In this document: piece by piece, positions 5,414 through 12,213 of the stretch | Layout: every line of letters begins with the position of its first letter | How positions within the stretch are numbered: the stretch's first letter is position 1 | Assembly: GCA_003554685.1 (NCBI GenBank) | Contig: PWHA01000249.1 | Coordinates: 1 to 12,213 of the forward strand | From: Halanaerobiaceae bacterium | Lineage (GTDB): Bacteria > Bacillota > Halanaerobiia > Halanaerobiales > Halarsenatibacteraceae | DNA length: 12,213 bases | Reading direction: 5' to 3' | Notes under the pieces: generated by a model | Told to the model about the DNA's origin: nothing | Database searches by the model: none | Seen by the model: only the letters and a program-made list of their open reading frames with translations | Position numbers and translations under genes: made by a program

Positions 5414-6763
5414 ATGACCGAGGTTTTAACGATAATACTGGCCGCCGGTGAAGGTACCAGGATGAAATCCAGCCGTAATAAGGTTCTTCATAAGCTGGGC
5501 GGGAAACCGCTGATCGGACATGTGGTGGAGCTGGCTGCCGAGATAAGCGAAAAGGTGGTCTGTGTGGTGGGCCACCAGGCCCGGGAAGTCAAAAAGACCG
5601 CTTCCCGCCATGCCGAACTGGAATTTGTCCATCAGAAAGAACAGCTGGGCACCGGTCATGCTGTTCAGCAGGCTGAAAATTACATAGCTGAGCATCAGGG
5701 ACCGGTCTTGATATTATATGGCGACACCCCGCTTATTAAGACCAGCACCTTAACCGGCCTGATGACCGGGCACCGGAGCAGCAGTGCCGGGATGACAATT
5801 CTCACAGCTGAGCTGGATGATCCCGCAGGCTATGGTCGAATTGTCAGGGACAATTACGGCGGAATTAAAGCCGTTGTGGAAGAACATGACACCGATCCCG
5901 AAACGGCAGCGATCGGGGAAGTTAACAGTGGTATTTACTGTTTTAACAGCCAGCTGCTGCTGGAGGCTCTCAGGCAGCTGGATAATGATAACCAGCAGGG
6001 AGAATACTATCTCCCTGACACCATGCATTTTATTTCAAAGAAGGCTCCTCTGATTCCTCTGAAAGCAGAGGATTCCCGGGAAATCCTCGGGATAAATGAT
6101 AGGGCTGACCTGGCAGAGGCTGAAGGAATTCTTCAGGAGAGAATTCAGCAGAAACATCTGGCTTCTGGAGTTACCCTGCTGGATCCTGCCCGCACTTATA
6201 TTGAATCCGGGGTGGAAATAGAGCAGGATGTGCTAATCTATCCCGGCAGCTATCTCAGTGGCAGCACCCGGATAGGCAGCGGAACTACTATCGGACCGAA
6301 CTGTCAGCTGGATAATGCTGAAATAGCTTCTGATGTCAGGATCAGGCAGGGCAGTATAATTTTACAGAGCCGGGTGGATTCAGGTTCAACCGTTGGTCCC
6401 TATGCCTATCTTCGCCCCGGGACCGAGATTGCTGAATTCTGCCGGATCGGGAATTTTGTTGAGCTAAAAAAATCCCGGGTAGGCAGGGGCAGCAAGGTTC
6501 CCCATCTTAGCTACGTGGGCAATGCCACTATCGGTAAATCCTGCAATATTGGAGCCGGAGCTATTTTTGCCAATTATGATGGAAAGAATAAGTATCAGAC
6601 AGTTCTGGAAGACAAAGTTTTTGTGGGCAGCAATACCACCCTGGTGGCCCCGGTGAAACTGGGCCGCCGCAGCAGCACAGGAGCAGGATCGGTGGTAACA
6701 AAGGATGTGGAGGAAAACTCCGTGGTTTTAGGAGTACCGGCAAGATTCTATAAAAAGAAATAA
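5414..6763 (+). CDS. glmU: Bifunctional GlcN-1-P acetyltransferase / GlcNAc-1-P uridyltransferase
   Basis: GlmU makes UDP-GlcNAc, the precursor of peptidoglycan, in the cytoplasm. With the start at 5414 the protein has 449 residues, normal for the family. The uridyltransferase domain (about 1-230) shows LAAGEGTRMKS (9-19), EQLGTGHAV (76-84), GDTPL (103-107), GYGRIV (139-144), EVNSGIY (169-175) and GINDR (226-230). A linker helix leads to the left-handed beta-helix acetyltransferase domain (about 250-449) with YLRPG (332-336), GNFVELKKS (346-354), HLSYVG (364-369; H364 the expected catalytic base), NIGAG (378-382) and NYDG (387-390). It is preceded by its own strong promoter and followed 21 bases later by prs, so the two are probably co-transcribed, as in other Bacillota. 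No key residue is missing. Confidence 0.98.
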   Translation: MTEVLTIILAAGEGTRMKSSRNKVLHKLGGKPLIGHVVELAAEISEKVVCVVGHQAREVKKTASRHAELEFVHQKEQLGTGHAVQQAENYIAEHQGPVLILYGDTPLIKTSTLTGLMTGHRSSSAGMTILTAELDDPAGYGRIVRDNYGGIKAVVEEHDTDPETAAIGEVNSGIYCFNSQLLLEALRQLDNDNQQGEYYLPDTMHFISKKAPLIPLKAEDSREILGINDRADLAEAEGILQERIQQKHLASGVTLLDPARTYIESGVEIEQDVLIYPGSYLSGSTRIGSGTTIGPNCQLDNAEIASDVRIRQGSIILQSRVDSGSTVGPYAYLRPGTEIAEFCRIGNFVELKKSRVGRGSKVPHLSYVGNATIGKSCNIGAGAIFANYDGKNKYQTVLEDKVFVGSNTTLVAPVKLGRRSSTGAGSVVTKDVEENSVVLGVPARFYKKK

Positions 6764-6784
6764 CCTGGGAGGCCTGGGAAAATA

Positions 6785-7735
6785 ATGACTACCTATGGTG
6801 AAAAGATGAAAATTCTAACAGGTAACTGTCACCCGGAACTGGCCGGTGATATCTGTGATTATCTGGGTACCGAACTGGTCAGCAAGGAGATTGGCAGGTT
6901 TCAGGATGGAGAGATTTCGGTTAAGATTGAGGAAACTGTCAGGGGAGCTGATGTTTTTGTAATACAACCGACCAGTCCCCCGGTTAATGAAAACCTGATG
7001 GAGCTGCTGGTTATGATTGATGCCCTGCGCAGGGCTTCAGCCCGACGAATAACAGCAGTGGTACCCTATTACGGCTATGCCCGCCAGGACAGAAAGGCCC
7101 GTCCCCGGGATCCCATCACCGCCAAACTGGTTGCCAATTTACTTACTACCGCCGGGGCCCGCCGCCTGCTTTCCATTGACATGCATGCCCCCCAGATTCA
7201 GGGTTTTTTTGATATCCCGGTTGACCATCTCTATGCTTTCCCCATCATGGTGGAATTTTTTGCTGAAATGGATCTCTCTAATTTTACCGCAGTTGCCCCT
7301 GATATCGGTTCGGTTCGCCGAGTGAGGGCCTTTGCCAGACGTCTTGATATTCCCCTGGCTATCATTGATAAAAGAAGACCCCAGGACAATGTGGCCGAGG
7401 TCATGAATATTATTGGTGAAGTTGACGATAAAAATGTGATTCTTTTTGATGATATAATTGATACTGCTGGAACCATGACAGCTGCAGCCCGGGCTCTTAA
7501 ATCTGCCGGGGCGGCTAAGGTTTATGCCGCTGGAACCCATGCCCTCTTTTCCGGACCGGCTGTGGAAAGGCTTAAAGCCGCTCCCCTGGAAAAGATAGTG
7601 GTAACCAACAGCATTCCCCAGGATAATCATGGTGAGGAACTTGACAATCTGGAGGTACTTTCCATTGCTCCCCTGTTGGGAGAGGCGGTTGATAGAATCT
7701 TTAAAGATGTTTCCGTCAGCGTTCTCTTTAAATAA
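6785..7735 (+). CDS. prs: Ribose-phosphate pyrophosphokinase (PRPP synthase)
   Basis: Prs transfers pyrophosphate from ATP to ribose-5-phosphate, giving PRPP for purine, pyrimidine, His, Trp and NAD synthesis. The 316 residues equal the usual class I length. Motifs: IGRFQDGEISVKIEETVRG and PVNENLMELLVMIDALRRA in the N-terminal half, VVPYYGYARQDRKARPRDPI (flexible loop), SIDMHAPQIQGFFDIPVDHL (metal and ATP contacts), APDIGSVRRVRAFARRL where Bacillus has PDHGGVTRAR, IIDKRRP, and the PRPP loop ILFDDIIDTAGTM. The start at 6785 gives MTTYGEKMKI, matching the Bacillus N-terminus; an SD GGGAGG (6767-6772) lies 12 bases upstream. It follows glmU by 21 bases, probably in one operon. No clear terminator is seen after the stop. 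Confidence 0.98.
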   Translation: MTTYGEKMKILTGNCHPELAGDICDYLGTELVSKEIGRFQDGEISVKIEETVRGADVFVIQPTSPPVNENLMELLVMIDALRRASARRITAVVPYYGYARQDRKARPRDPITAKLVANLLTTAGARRLLSIDMHAPQIQGFFDIPVDHLYAFPIMVEFFAEMDLSNFTAVAPDIGSVRRVRAFARRLDIPLAIIDKRRPQDNVAEVMNIIGEVDDKNVILFDDIIDTAGTMTAAARALKSAGAAKVYAAGTHALFSGPAVERLKAAPLEKIVVTNSIPQDNHGEELDNLEVLSIAPLLGEAVDRIFKDVSVSVLFK

Positions 7736-7875
7736 AAGCGGCAGGTAAATCCGGCAAATGAATTGATTAACAGCAGAATTGATGTTATAATTATTAAGGT
7801 TAAGGTCAAATTATCAGGCAGAAGGCTCTGTTCTTTAGCTGAATGACAGCTGGTTAGCCGGGAAACTTCCTCCAG

Positions 7876-7905
7876 CTTGATTTAGCTTTGTCTTGATTCA
7901 GCTTT
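7876..7905. repeat. Imperfect tandem repeat with 16-bp period
   Basis: CTTGATTTAGCTTT (7876-7889) and CTTGATTCAGCTTT (7892-7905) differ at one base and are separated by GT. Confidence 0.85.
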
Positions 7906-7919
7906 CATTACAAGTTTAT

Positions 7920-7952
7920 CAGGTTTGTCTCAGGTTTGGCTCAGGTTTGGCT
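7920..7952. repeat. Three 11-bp tandem units upstream of rplY
   Basis: CAGGTTTGTCT (7920-7930), CAGGTTTGGCT (7931-7941) and CAGGTTTGGCT (7942-7952) are contiguous; the last two are identical. The third copy supplies the -35-like TTGGCT of the probable rplY promoter. Confidence 0.95.
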
Positions 7953-7975
7953 ATAAAATAGATTTCAGTTAAAAT
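7947..7975 (+). promoter_or_regulatory. Probable rplY promoter
   Basis: -35-like TTGGCT (7947-7952), 17-base spacer, -10 TAAAAT (7970-7975). The -35 is the end of the last 11-bp repeat unit. A TATAAA at 7952-7957 is an alternative -10. In B. subtilis ctc is under the stress factor sigma-B; no clear sigma-B sequence is seen here. Confidence 0.5.
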
Positions 7976-8101
7976 ATTTTTTAGCTCGATCCAGTTTTAT
8001 CAATCCAATCTTTAGATTCAATCTTTATATGTAATTTAAAGCTTGTTTTTACCTGGCAAAAAAAACAATTTTCAGAGAACTTTTCAAGGAGAGGATAGTT
8101 T

Positions 8102-8815
8102 ATGGATAGGTTAGCAGTAGAAGCACAGGCCAGAAAGGAAACCGGTAAGGGCGCAGCCCGCCGGATCAGGCGGGAGGGAAAAACCCCTGCCGTGGTTTAC
8201 GGCCGGAATCGTGAACCTCAACCCCTGATTGTTGATCCGGTTGAACTGCAGGGTATGCTGAACAGCAACGCCATAGTAGAACTGACGATTAAGGATGGCG
8301 AAGAAGAGGTTACCACTGAAACAGTGATGATCAAGGACTATCAGAAACATGTAATTAAAGAAATGCTGATGCATGTGGACTTCCATCAGATCTCGATGGA
8401 TGAAAAAATTGCTGTCACCATTCCCATCAAGCTCGTTGGTAAGGCTTTTGGTGTTCAGGAAGGCGGTGTTCTGCAGCAGCTGATGCGGGAGATAGAGATT
8501 GAATGCCTCCCCGGCGATATTCCGAAAATGGTTGAGCTGGATATTTCTGAGCTGGATGTGGGAGACTCTCTGTCTGTTGGTGATCTGTATATCGGGGAAG
8601 AGATTGATCTGATCAGCTCACCCGATGATGTAATTGTCACCATTGTTACTCCCAGTGAAATCACTGAAGAAGAGGAAGAAGCTCTTCTCGATGTTGAAGA
8701 TCTCGAGCCTGAGGTTATCGGTGAAGAAGCAGAAGAACTGGAAGAGGAGCTTGAGGAAGGCGAAGAAGAACCTGAAGAAGAGGAAGAAGGACAGGATAAA
8801 AGAGATTATATGTAA
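8102..8815 (+). CDS. rplY: Ribosomal protein L25/TL5/CTC family with long acidic tail
   Basis: L25 (Ctc) binds 5S rRNA in the large subunit and in Bacillus is a general stress protein. The 237-residue chain has the N-terminal L25 domain (about 1-95: KETGKGAARRIRREGKTPAVVYG, and MLMHVDFHQI at 88-97). It then has the TL5/CTC C-terminal beta domain (about 100-185: PIKLVGKAFGV, GVLQQLMREIEIECLPGDIP, VGDSLSVGDL). Residues 189-229 form an extreme acidic tail, with 27 of 41 residues Glu or Asp, before a short basic end QDKRDYM. Acidic tails occur in this family, but this one is strong. SD AAGGAG (8086-8091) lies 10 bases before the ATG. It appears to have its own promoter and ends at an intrinsic terminator (8892-8926). 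The stop region is duplicated (8807-8834). Confidence 0.95.
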   Translation: MDRLAVEAQARKETGKGAARRIRREGKTPAVVYGRNREPQPLIVDPVELQGMLNSNAIVELTIKDGEEEVTTETVMIKDYQKHVIKEMLMHVDFHQISMDEKIAVTIPIKLVGKAFGVQEGGVLQQLMREIEIECLPGDIPKMVELDISELDVGDSLSVGDLYIGEEIDLISSPDDVIVTIVTPSEITEEEEEALLDVEDLEPEVIGEEAEELEEELEEGEEEPEEEEEGQDKRDYM

Positions 8816-8834
8816 AAAAGAAACTATATGTAAA
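8807..8834. repeat. Duplicated stop-codon region of rplY
   Basis: TATATGTAAA occurs at 8807-8816, containing the last codons and TAA stop of rplY, and again at 8825-8834, an 18-bp period. Confidence 0.7.
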
Positions 8835-8852
8835 CATGTCAATCCCGGAAGT

Positions 8853-8874
8853 TATCCGGAAAATATCCGGAAAG
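8853..8874. repeat. 11-bp tandem repeat, two copies
   Basis: TATCCGGAAAA (8853-8863) is followed directly by TATCCGGAAAG (8864-8874), one mismatch. A weaker 11-bp-spaced pair sharing TCAGGA is at 8965-8970 and 8976-8981. Confidence 0.85.
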
Positions 8875-8891
8875 CAGCATAAACATTGCTG

Positions 8892-8926
8892 AGAAACAGG
8901 CAGCTTAAAGGCAGCCTGTTTCTTTC
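8892..8926 (+). terminator. Intrinsic terminator after rplY
   Basis: A 10-bp perfect stem AGAAACAGGC (8892-8901) / GCCTGTTTCT (8914-8923) with a 12-base loop is followed by TTTC and further pyrimidines. Confidence 0.8.
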
Positions 8927-9020
8927 TGGCAGGGAGAAGGCTACAGAAGTAAAATGATTTAATATCAGGAAATATTCAGGAAAACAATAATGAACTGTAA
9001 TTCAGCAGCGTAACTCCGGG

Positions 9021-9034
9021 CCCGGCAGGCCGGG
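9021..9034 (+). promoter_or_regulatory. GC-rich hairpin upstream of pth
   Basis: CCCGG-CAGG-CCGGG is a perfect 5-bp stem with a 4-base loop, 47 bases before the pth ATG. CAGGC inside it could instead pair with GCCTG at 9045-9049. No T tract follows, so it is not a clear terminator; it may be a leader structure of pth. Confidence 0.35.
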
Positions 9035-9080
9035 GGTTGCGCTTGCCTGTTATATTGCCGGTTCTGGTGGTGAAATTTTC

Positions 9081-9635
9081 ATGAAATTGATTGTTGGTCT
9101 GGGTAATCCCGGCCGGAAATATGCTCGAACCCGCCATAATGTGGGTTTTCAGGTGATAAAAATTTTGGCGGATGAGCATGACTTCAAAAGTCCGAAAAAT
9201 CAGTGTCAGGCTATGACTGCCCGGGGAACCATCAATCAGCAGGAAGTGATTCTGGCCCAGCCTCTGACCTATATGAATAGAAGCGGTCGGACGGTAAGCT
9301 GTCTGGTTAGCCGCTATGAGCTTACCGGTGAGGATCTTCTGGTTATTTATGATGATTTAAACCTGGAACCAGGCCAGCTCCGGCTGAGAAGATCTGGCAG
9401 CAGCGGAGGGCATAACGGCATGAAATCCATTATTGACAGGCTGGGAAGTGACGGTTTTCCCCGGCTGAGGATTGGTATAGGCAGCCCTCCGGGAATCTCT
9501 GCCTCGGCCTATGTCCTGGAGCCCTTCTCTCCCCAAGAAAAAGAGGTAATAGAGCCGGCCCTCAAGGAAGCAGCCCGGGCTGTTGAGGTCTATCTGGCAG
9601 AGGGTATTACCGAAGCCATGAATCAGTTTAATTAA
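9081..9635 (+). CDS. pth: Peptidyl-tRNA hydrolase
   Basis: Pth frees tRNA from peptidyl-tRNA that drops off the ribosome. The 184 residues are of normal length. Seen are GLGNPG (6-11), TRHNVGF with H19 as the expected catalytic His, PLTYMNRSG (61-69; N66 substrate contact), VIYDDLNL (88-95; D92 partner of the His), GGHNGMKS (109-116; N112) and RLRIGIG. All active-site residues are present. The start at 9081 is supported by GGTGGTGA (9066-9073), a near SD 7 bases upstream, and by the family N-terminus MKLIVGLGNPG. It lies between the rplY and pth terminators, so it is probably transcribed mainly alone; no clear promoter was found in the 8927-9060 stretch. mfd follows, as in other Bacillota. 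Confidence 0.97.
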   Translation: MKLIVGLGNPGRKYARTRHNVGFQVIKILADEHDFKSPKNQCQAMTARGTINQQEVILAQPLTYMNRSGRTVSCLVSRYELTGEDLLVIYDDLNLEPGQLRLRRSGSSGGHNGMKSIIDRLGSDGFPRLRIGIGSPPGISASAYVLEPFSPQEKEVIEPALKEAARAVEVYLAEGITEAMNQFN

Positions 9636-9650
9636 ATCCCCACCTGAACC

Positions 9651-9691
9651 TGACCCGTACTTAATCGAGTAGGGGTCATTTTGGTATTTTT
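9651..9691 (+). terminator. Intrinsic terminator after pth
   Basis: TGACCCGTACT (9651-9661) pairs with AGTAGGGGTCA (9668-9678) with a single mismatch and a 6-base loop, followed by TTTTGGTATTTTT (9679-9691). It separates pth from mfd. Confidence 0.9.
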
Positions 9692-9770
9692 CCTGATATT
9701 ATTTAATGACCCGGGCTCAGAAACAGACTAAAAACACCAGAGTTAAGCAGGCTGGAGGTAGCTTTATTTT

Positions 9771-12213
9771 ATGAAAATTTATTCCCGGAATGAGAGTGAA
9801 AAACTAAACAGTCTGCTGCGGGCTATCCGCCAGCAGAAAAAATTCAAGGTGGCCGGGCTGAGAAATTCCCGGCTGGCTTTAATCCTGGCCCTGCTGGAGC
9901 AGAACCTGGAGGAAATTTTAATTATTTTGACTCCTGATGAATACCGGGCCGAGTCCCTTTATGAAGACCTGCTCCGGCTGACTGGAGAGGAAAACATTAA
10001 ATATATGCCCCATCAGGATGTTTATCCCCACGAAGAGATTCCTCTGGACCGCAGCAAAGAAATTAAGCGGCTGGAGGTTCTCCGGGATCTCTCCCGCCGG
10101 CAGGAGGGGCTTTACCTGATCCCGGTGCAGTCCTTCTCCCGCTGCCTCTCGCCAGTCTGGCGCTGGCAGGAATTATCGCAAAAAATAGAATTGGGAAAAA
10201 ATTATGACCTGGAGCAACTTACATCCCTTCTGATTGAAGCCGGTTACAGCCGGGAAGCAATGGTGGAGTTCAGGGGCCAGTTCAGTCTCAGGGGAGGAAT
10301 TATGGATGTTTTCCCTCCGGGCTGTCCCCATCCCTACCGGATAGAATTTTTCGGTGATGAGGTAGAATCCCTTCGGAGCTTTACCATTGAGGACCAGCGC
10401 TCTGTGGAGGAGTGCCAGGAGGCCCTGCTTACCCCGGCCCGGGAGCTGATTCTGCCCGATGACCTGGAAGCCCGGATCAATTCCATAGCAGCTTCTCTCG
10501 ATAAGAACCATTCCCTCTTCCTCTCCCGGGAAGAGGAAGAGGCGGCCGGCAGGATTCAGGAGAAAAAAGAGAAGCTGTTAAGCGAAGGCAGGGAACAGCA
10601 GAACCCCGCCGTTCTTCGGGAATATCTTCCCTTTCTTTATAATAACCTGGCCTCCCTCTTTGATTTCTTTCCCCGCCGGACCCGGCTGCTGCTGGCCGAT
10701 CCCGAGAGAATCTTTCAGAGCTACCGCCGGCATCTTCAGGAAACCGGAGAGCTCTTCAGCGAACTGCTGGAGCAGGGAGAGGTGCTTTCCTATTATTTAG
10801 ATAATTTTCTCCAGCCCGAAAAACTGGAGAGTGCAGTTTATTCCAGCCATCATATAGAATTTATCTCCCGAACCGGGCCCCGGACCGAGATTGACCTGGA
10901 GTTTAAGGGTCAGAGCCTGGAACCTTATCATGCCAGATTTGATCTTTTGGCTGACAGAATCAGGGAACTGCGTCGGAAGAATCTGACGGTGCTGCTGGCC
11001 TTCAGCAGTGAAAATAAGATGGTCAGGGTGACAGACCATCTTCATCAGGAACTGGATATCAGCAAGGTCACCGAGCTCAACATCAACCACCCCGGAATCT
11101 ATGCCGGTACCGGAACTCTGGCCGAGGGTTTTATTCTGGAGGATTTCAAGCTGGCGGTTTTTACCGAGAAGGAAATTCTAGGCCGGAAAAAGCGCCGGAA
11201 GAGAAAGGTGGAGGAGCTGGAGCAGAGCGAAAAGATTTCTTCCTTTACCGACCTCACCCCCGGTGATTTTGTTGTTCATGAAAATCACGGTATCGGTCGT
11301 TATCTGGGAATTAAAACCCTGGAGGTTCAGGACCAGCAGCAGGACTATCTGCTGCTGCGGTATGCCAATGATGATAAGCTTTATGTTCCCACCGACCAGA
11401 TAAATCTGGTGCAGAAATATATCGGCGGAGAGAGCCAGCAGCCCCGGCTCTACCGGCTGGGAGGCAGCGAATGGCAGAAGGTCAAGCAGCGGGTCAGATC
11501 TTCGGTCAAGGAGCTGGCCATCAATCTGATAGAGCTCTATGCCTCCCGGGAATCGATTCAGGGCTATTCCTTTTCTGAAGATACCGTCTGGCAGCAGGAG
11601 TTTGAAGATGATTTTCCCTTTGAAGAGACCCCGGATCAAAAGCAGGCCATTGTAGAGGTCAAGGAGGATATGGAGAGCCCCCATCCCATGGACCGACTGC
11701 TTTGCGGGGATGTCGGTTACGGCAAGACTGAGGTTGCCATCAGGGCAGCCTTCAAGGCCGCCATGGACGGTAAACAGACTGCCATGCTGGTGCCAACCAC
11801 CATCCTGGCCCAGCAGCACTACAATACCTTCCGGGAAAGGCTGGAGTACTATCCCTTAAAGGTGGGTATGATCAGCCGTTTCCGTAGTCCGGCTGAGCAG
11901 AAAAATATCAAGCAACAGCTGGCCTCGGGTCGAATTGATATCATTATCGGAACCCACCGGCTCTTTTCCTCCGATATCGAATTTAATGATCTGGGACTGC
12001 TGGTGATAGATGAGGAGCAGCGCTTCGGAGTGGCCCACAAAGAAAAATTAAAAAATCTCAAGAAGAAGGTCGATGTTCTGACCCTGACCGCCACCCCCAT
12101 TCCCCGGACCCTGCACATGGCTCTGGTGGGTGTGCGGGACATGAGTGTAATCGAGACCCCCCCGGAAAACCGCTATCCCATCCGTACCTATGTCAAAAAA
12201 TTCAGTAAGGAGA
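9771..12213 (+). CDS. mfd: Transcription-repair coupling factor Mfd, N-terminal 814 codons (3' end outside window)
   Basis: Mfd pushes RNA polymerase stalled at DNA lesions off the template and recruits UvrA. The frame is open from ATG 9771 to the window end; full Mfd is about 1150-1180 residues, so roughly the last third is missing. The order is typical: a UvrB-like N-terminal module (about 1-340, with QFSLRGGIMDVFPPG and RIEFFGDEVESLR; its Walker A is degenerate, as in the family), then a spacer. A CarD-like RNA-polymerase-interacting domain follows (about 490-590, from TDLTPGDFVVHENHGIGRY). The SF2 translocase begins with GDVGYGKT (646-653, Lys652 Walker A), VPTTILAQQH, GTHRL, DEEQ (747-750) and TATPIPRTL (773-781). 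SD GGAGG (9754-9758) is 12 bases upstream. The pth terminator lies before it, so mfd should have its own promoter in 9692-9753, but none is clear. Confidence 0.98.
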   Translation, partial: MKIYSRNESEKLNSLLRAIRQQKKFKVAGLRNSRLALILALLEQNLEEILIILTPDEYRAESLYEDLLRLTGEENIKYMPHQDVYPHEEIPLDRSKEIKRLEVLRDLSRRQEGLYLIPVQSFSRCLSPVWRWQELSQKIELGKNYDLEQLTSLLIEAGYSREAMVEFRGQFSLRGGIMDVFPPGCPHPYRIEFFGDEVESLRSFTIEDQRSVEECQEALLTPARELILPDDLEARINSIAASLDKNHSLFLSREEEEAAGRIQEKKEKLLSEGREQQNPAVLREYLPFLYNNLASLFDFFPRRTRLLLADPERIFQSYRRHLQETGELFSELLEQGEVLSYYLDNFLQPEKLESAVYSSHHIEFISRTGPRTEIDLEFKGQSLEPYHARFDLLADRIRELRRKNLTVLLAFSSENKMVRVTDHLHQELDISKVTELNINHPGIYAGTGTLAEGFILEDFKLAVFTEKEILGRKKRRKRKVEELEQSEKISSFTDLTPGDFVVHENHGIGRYLGIKTLEVQDQQQDYLLLRYANDDKLYVPTDQINLVQKYIGGESQQPRLYRLGGSEWQKVKQRVRSSVKELAINLIELYASRESIQGYSFSEDTVWQQEFEDDFPFEETPDQKQAIVEVKEDMESPHPMDRLLCGDVGYGKTEVAIRAAFKAAMDGKQTAMLVPTTILAQQHYNTFRERLEYYPLKVGMISRFRSPAEQKNIKQQLASGRIDIIIGTHRLFSSDIEFNDLGLLVIDEEQRFGVAHKEKLKNLKKKVDVLTLTATPIPRTLHMALVGVRDMSVIETPPENRYPIRTYVKKFSKE

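Larger units (their letters stand above)
7736..8101 (+). other. prs-rplY spacer: repeats, a probable promoter, no gene
   Basis: No gene is seen in this spacer. It carries several local duplications (TAAGGT twice at 7795-7806, a 16-bp repeat at 7876-7905, an 11-bp triple at 7920-7952, CAATCTTTA at 8006-8014 and 8019-8027). AGCTGAAT (7837-7844) could pair with ATTCAGCT (7896-7903). A probable rplY promoter lies at 7947-7975 and the rplY SD at 8086-8094. Confidence 0.6.

Noticed and set aside
7837..7903. Long-range pairing AGCTGAAT/ATTCAGCT and AGCTGG/CCAGCT upstream of rplY as a riboswitch or L25 leader
   Set aside because: The pairings conflict in part, lie before the probable promoter, and the region is built of repeats; no known leader class recognised.
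11178..11819. Minus-strand 213-codon open frame
   Set aside because: Lies wholly within mfd, opposite its CarD-like and first helicase motifs; composition is that of a shadow frame.
1..12213. tRNA, rRNA, CRISPR arrays, insertion sequences, phage or defence genes
   Set aside because: Looked for cloverleaf/T-loop motifs, regularly spaced palindromic repeats, terminal inverted repeats and transposase motifs; none seen. The tandem repeats found lack the unique spacers of CRISPR.

Overview
The window is a chromosomal housekeeping block from a Bacillota-type bacterium. The order ispE ... spoVG-glmU-prs-ctc(rplY)-pth-mfd is the conserved arrangement known from Bacillus and Clostridia, and the strong SD sequences and sigma-A-like promoters fit this. 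Coding DNA is of moderate GC with AT-rich spacers. The L25 protein has a very acidic tail, and the gene content resembles anaerobic Clostridia or Halanaerobiales. A haloanaerobe is a plausible source, but that placement is inference and no species can be named from the sequence alone.

Layout: (1) 1-656, the 3' part of a kbl-type 2-amino-3-ketobutyrate CoA ligase gene, followed by a strong intrinsic terminator. (2) 974-1726 on the minus strand, a stand-alone metallo-beta-lactamase-fold hydrolase gene with its own promoter, convergent with kbl and divergent from ispE. (3) 1727-2366, an AT-rich divergent spacer holding both promoters and a long ispE leader. (4) 2367-3329 ispE (isoprenoid precursors) and 3561-4553 a HypE/PurM-like AIR-synthase-family gene, which occupies the place where Bacillus has purR-yabJ. 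(5) 4625-4888 spoVG behind a near-consensus promoter with a dyad over its -10. (6) A 525-base spacer, then glmU (UDP-GlcNAc for cell wall) and prs (PRPP), 21 bases apart and probably one operon. (7) A 366-base spacer with tandem repeats, then rplY/ctc (general stress/ribosomal protein L25). (8) pth (peptidyl-tRNA hydrolase), closed by a terminator. (9) mfd (transcription-repair coupling factor), running off the right edge after 814 codons.

The genes supply basic needs: isoprenoid and cell-wall precursors, PRPP, ribosome function and recycling of peptidyl-tRNA, and transcription-coupled repair. I see no phage, transposon, CRISPR, tRNA or rRNA, and no obvious new multi-gene system.

The most unusual signal is in the spacers, not the genes. 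Short tandem duplications recur in almost every intergenic region, several with exactly an 11-bp period, and three of them copy the stop-codon region of the preceding gene (kbl, ispE, rplY). Second-tier points are a tryptophan inside the glycine-rich ATP loop of IspE, a perfect dyad over the spoVG promoter, and alternative hairpins over the ispE start.
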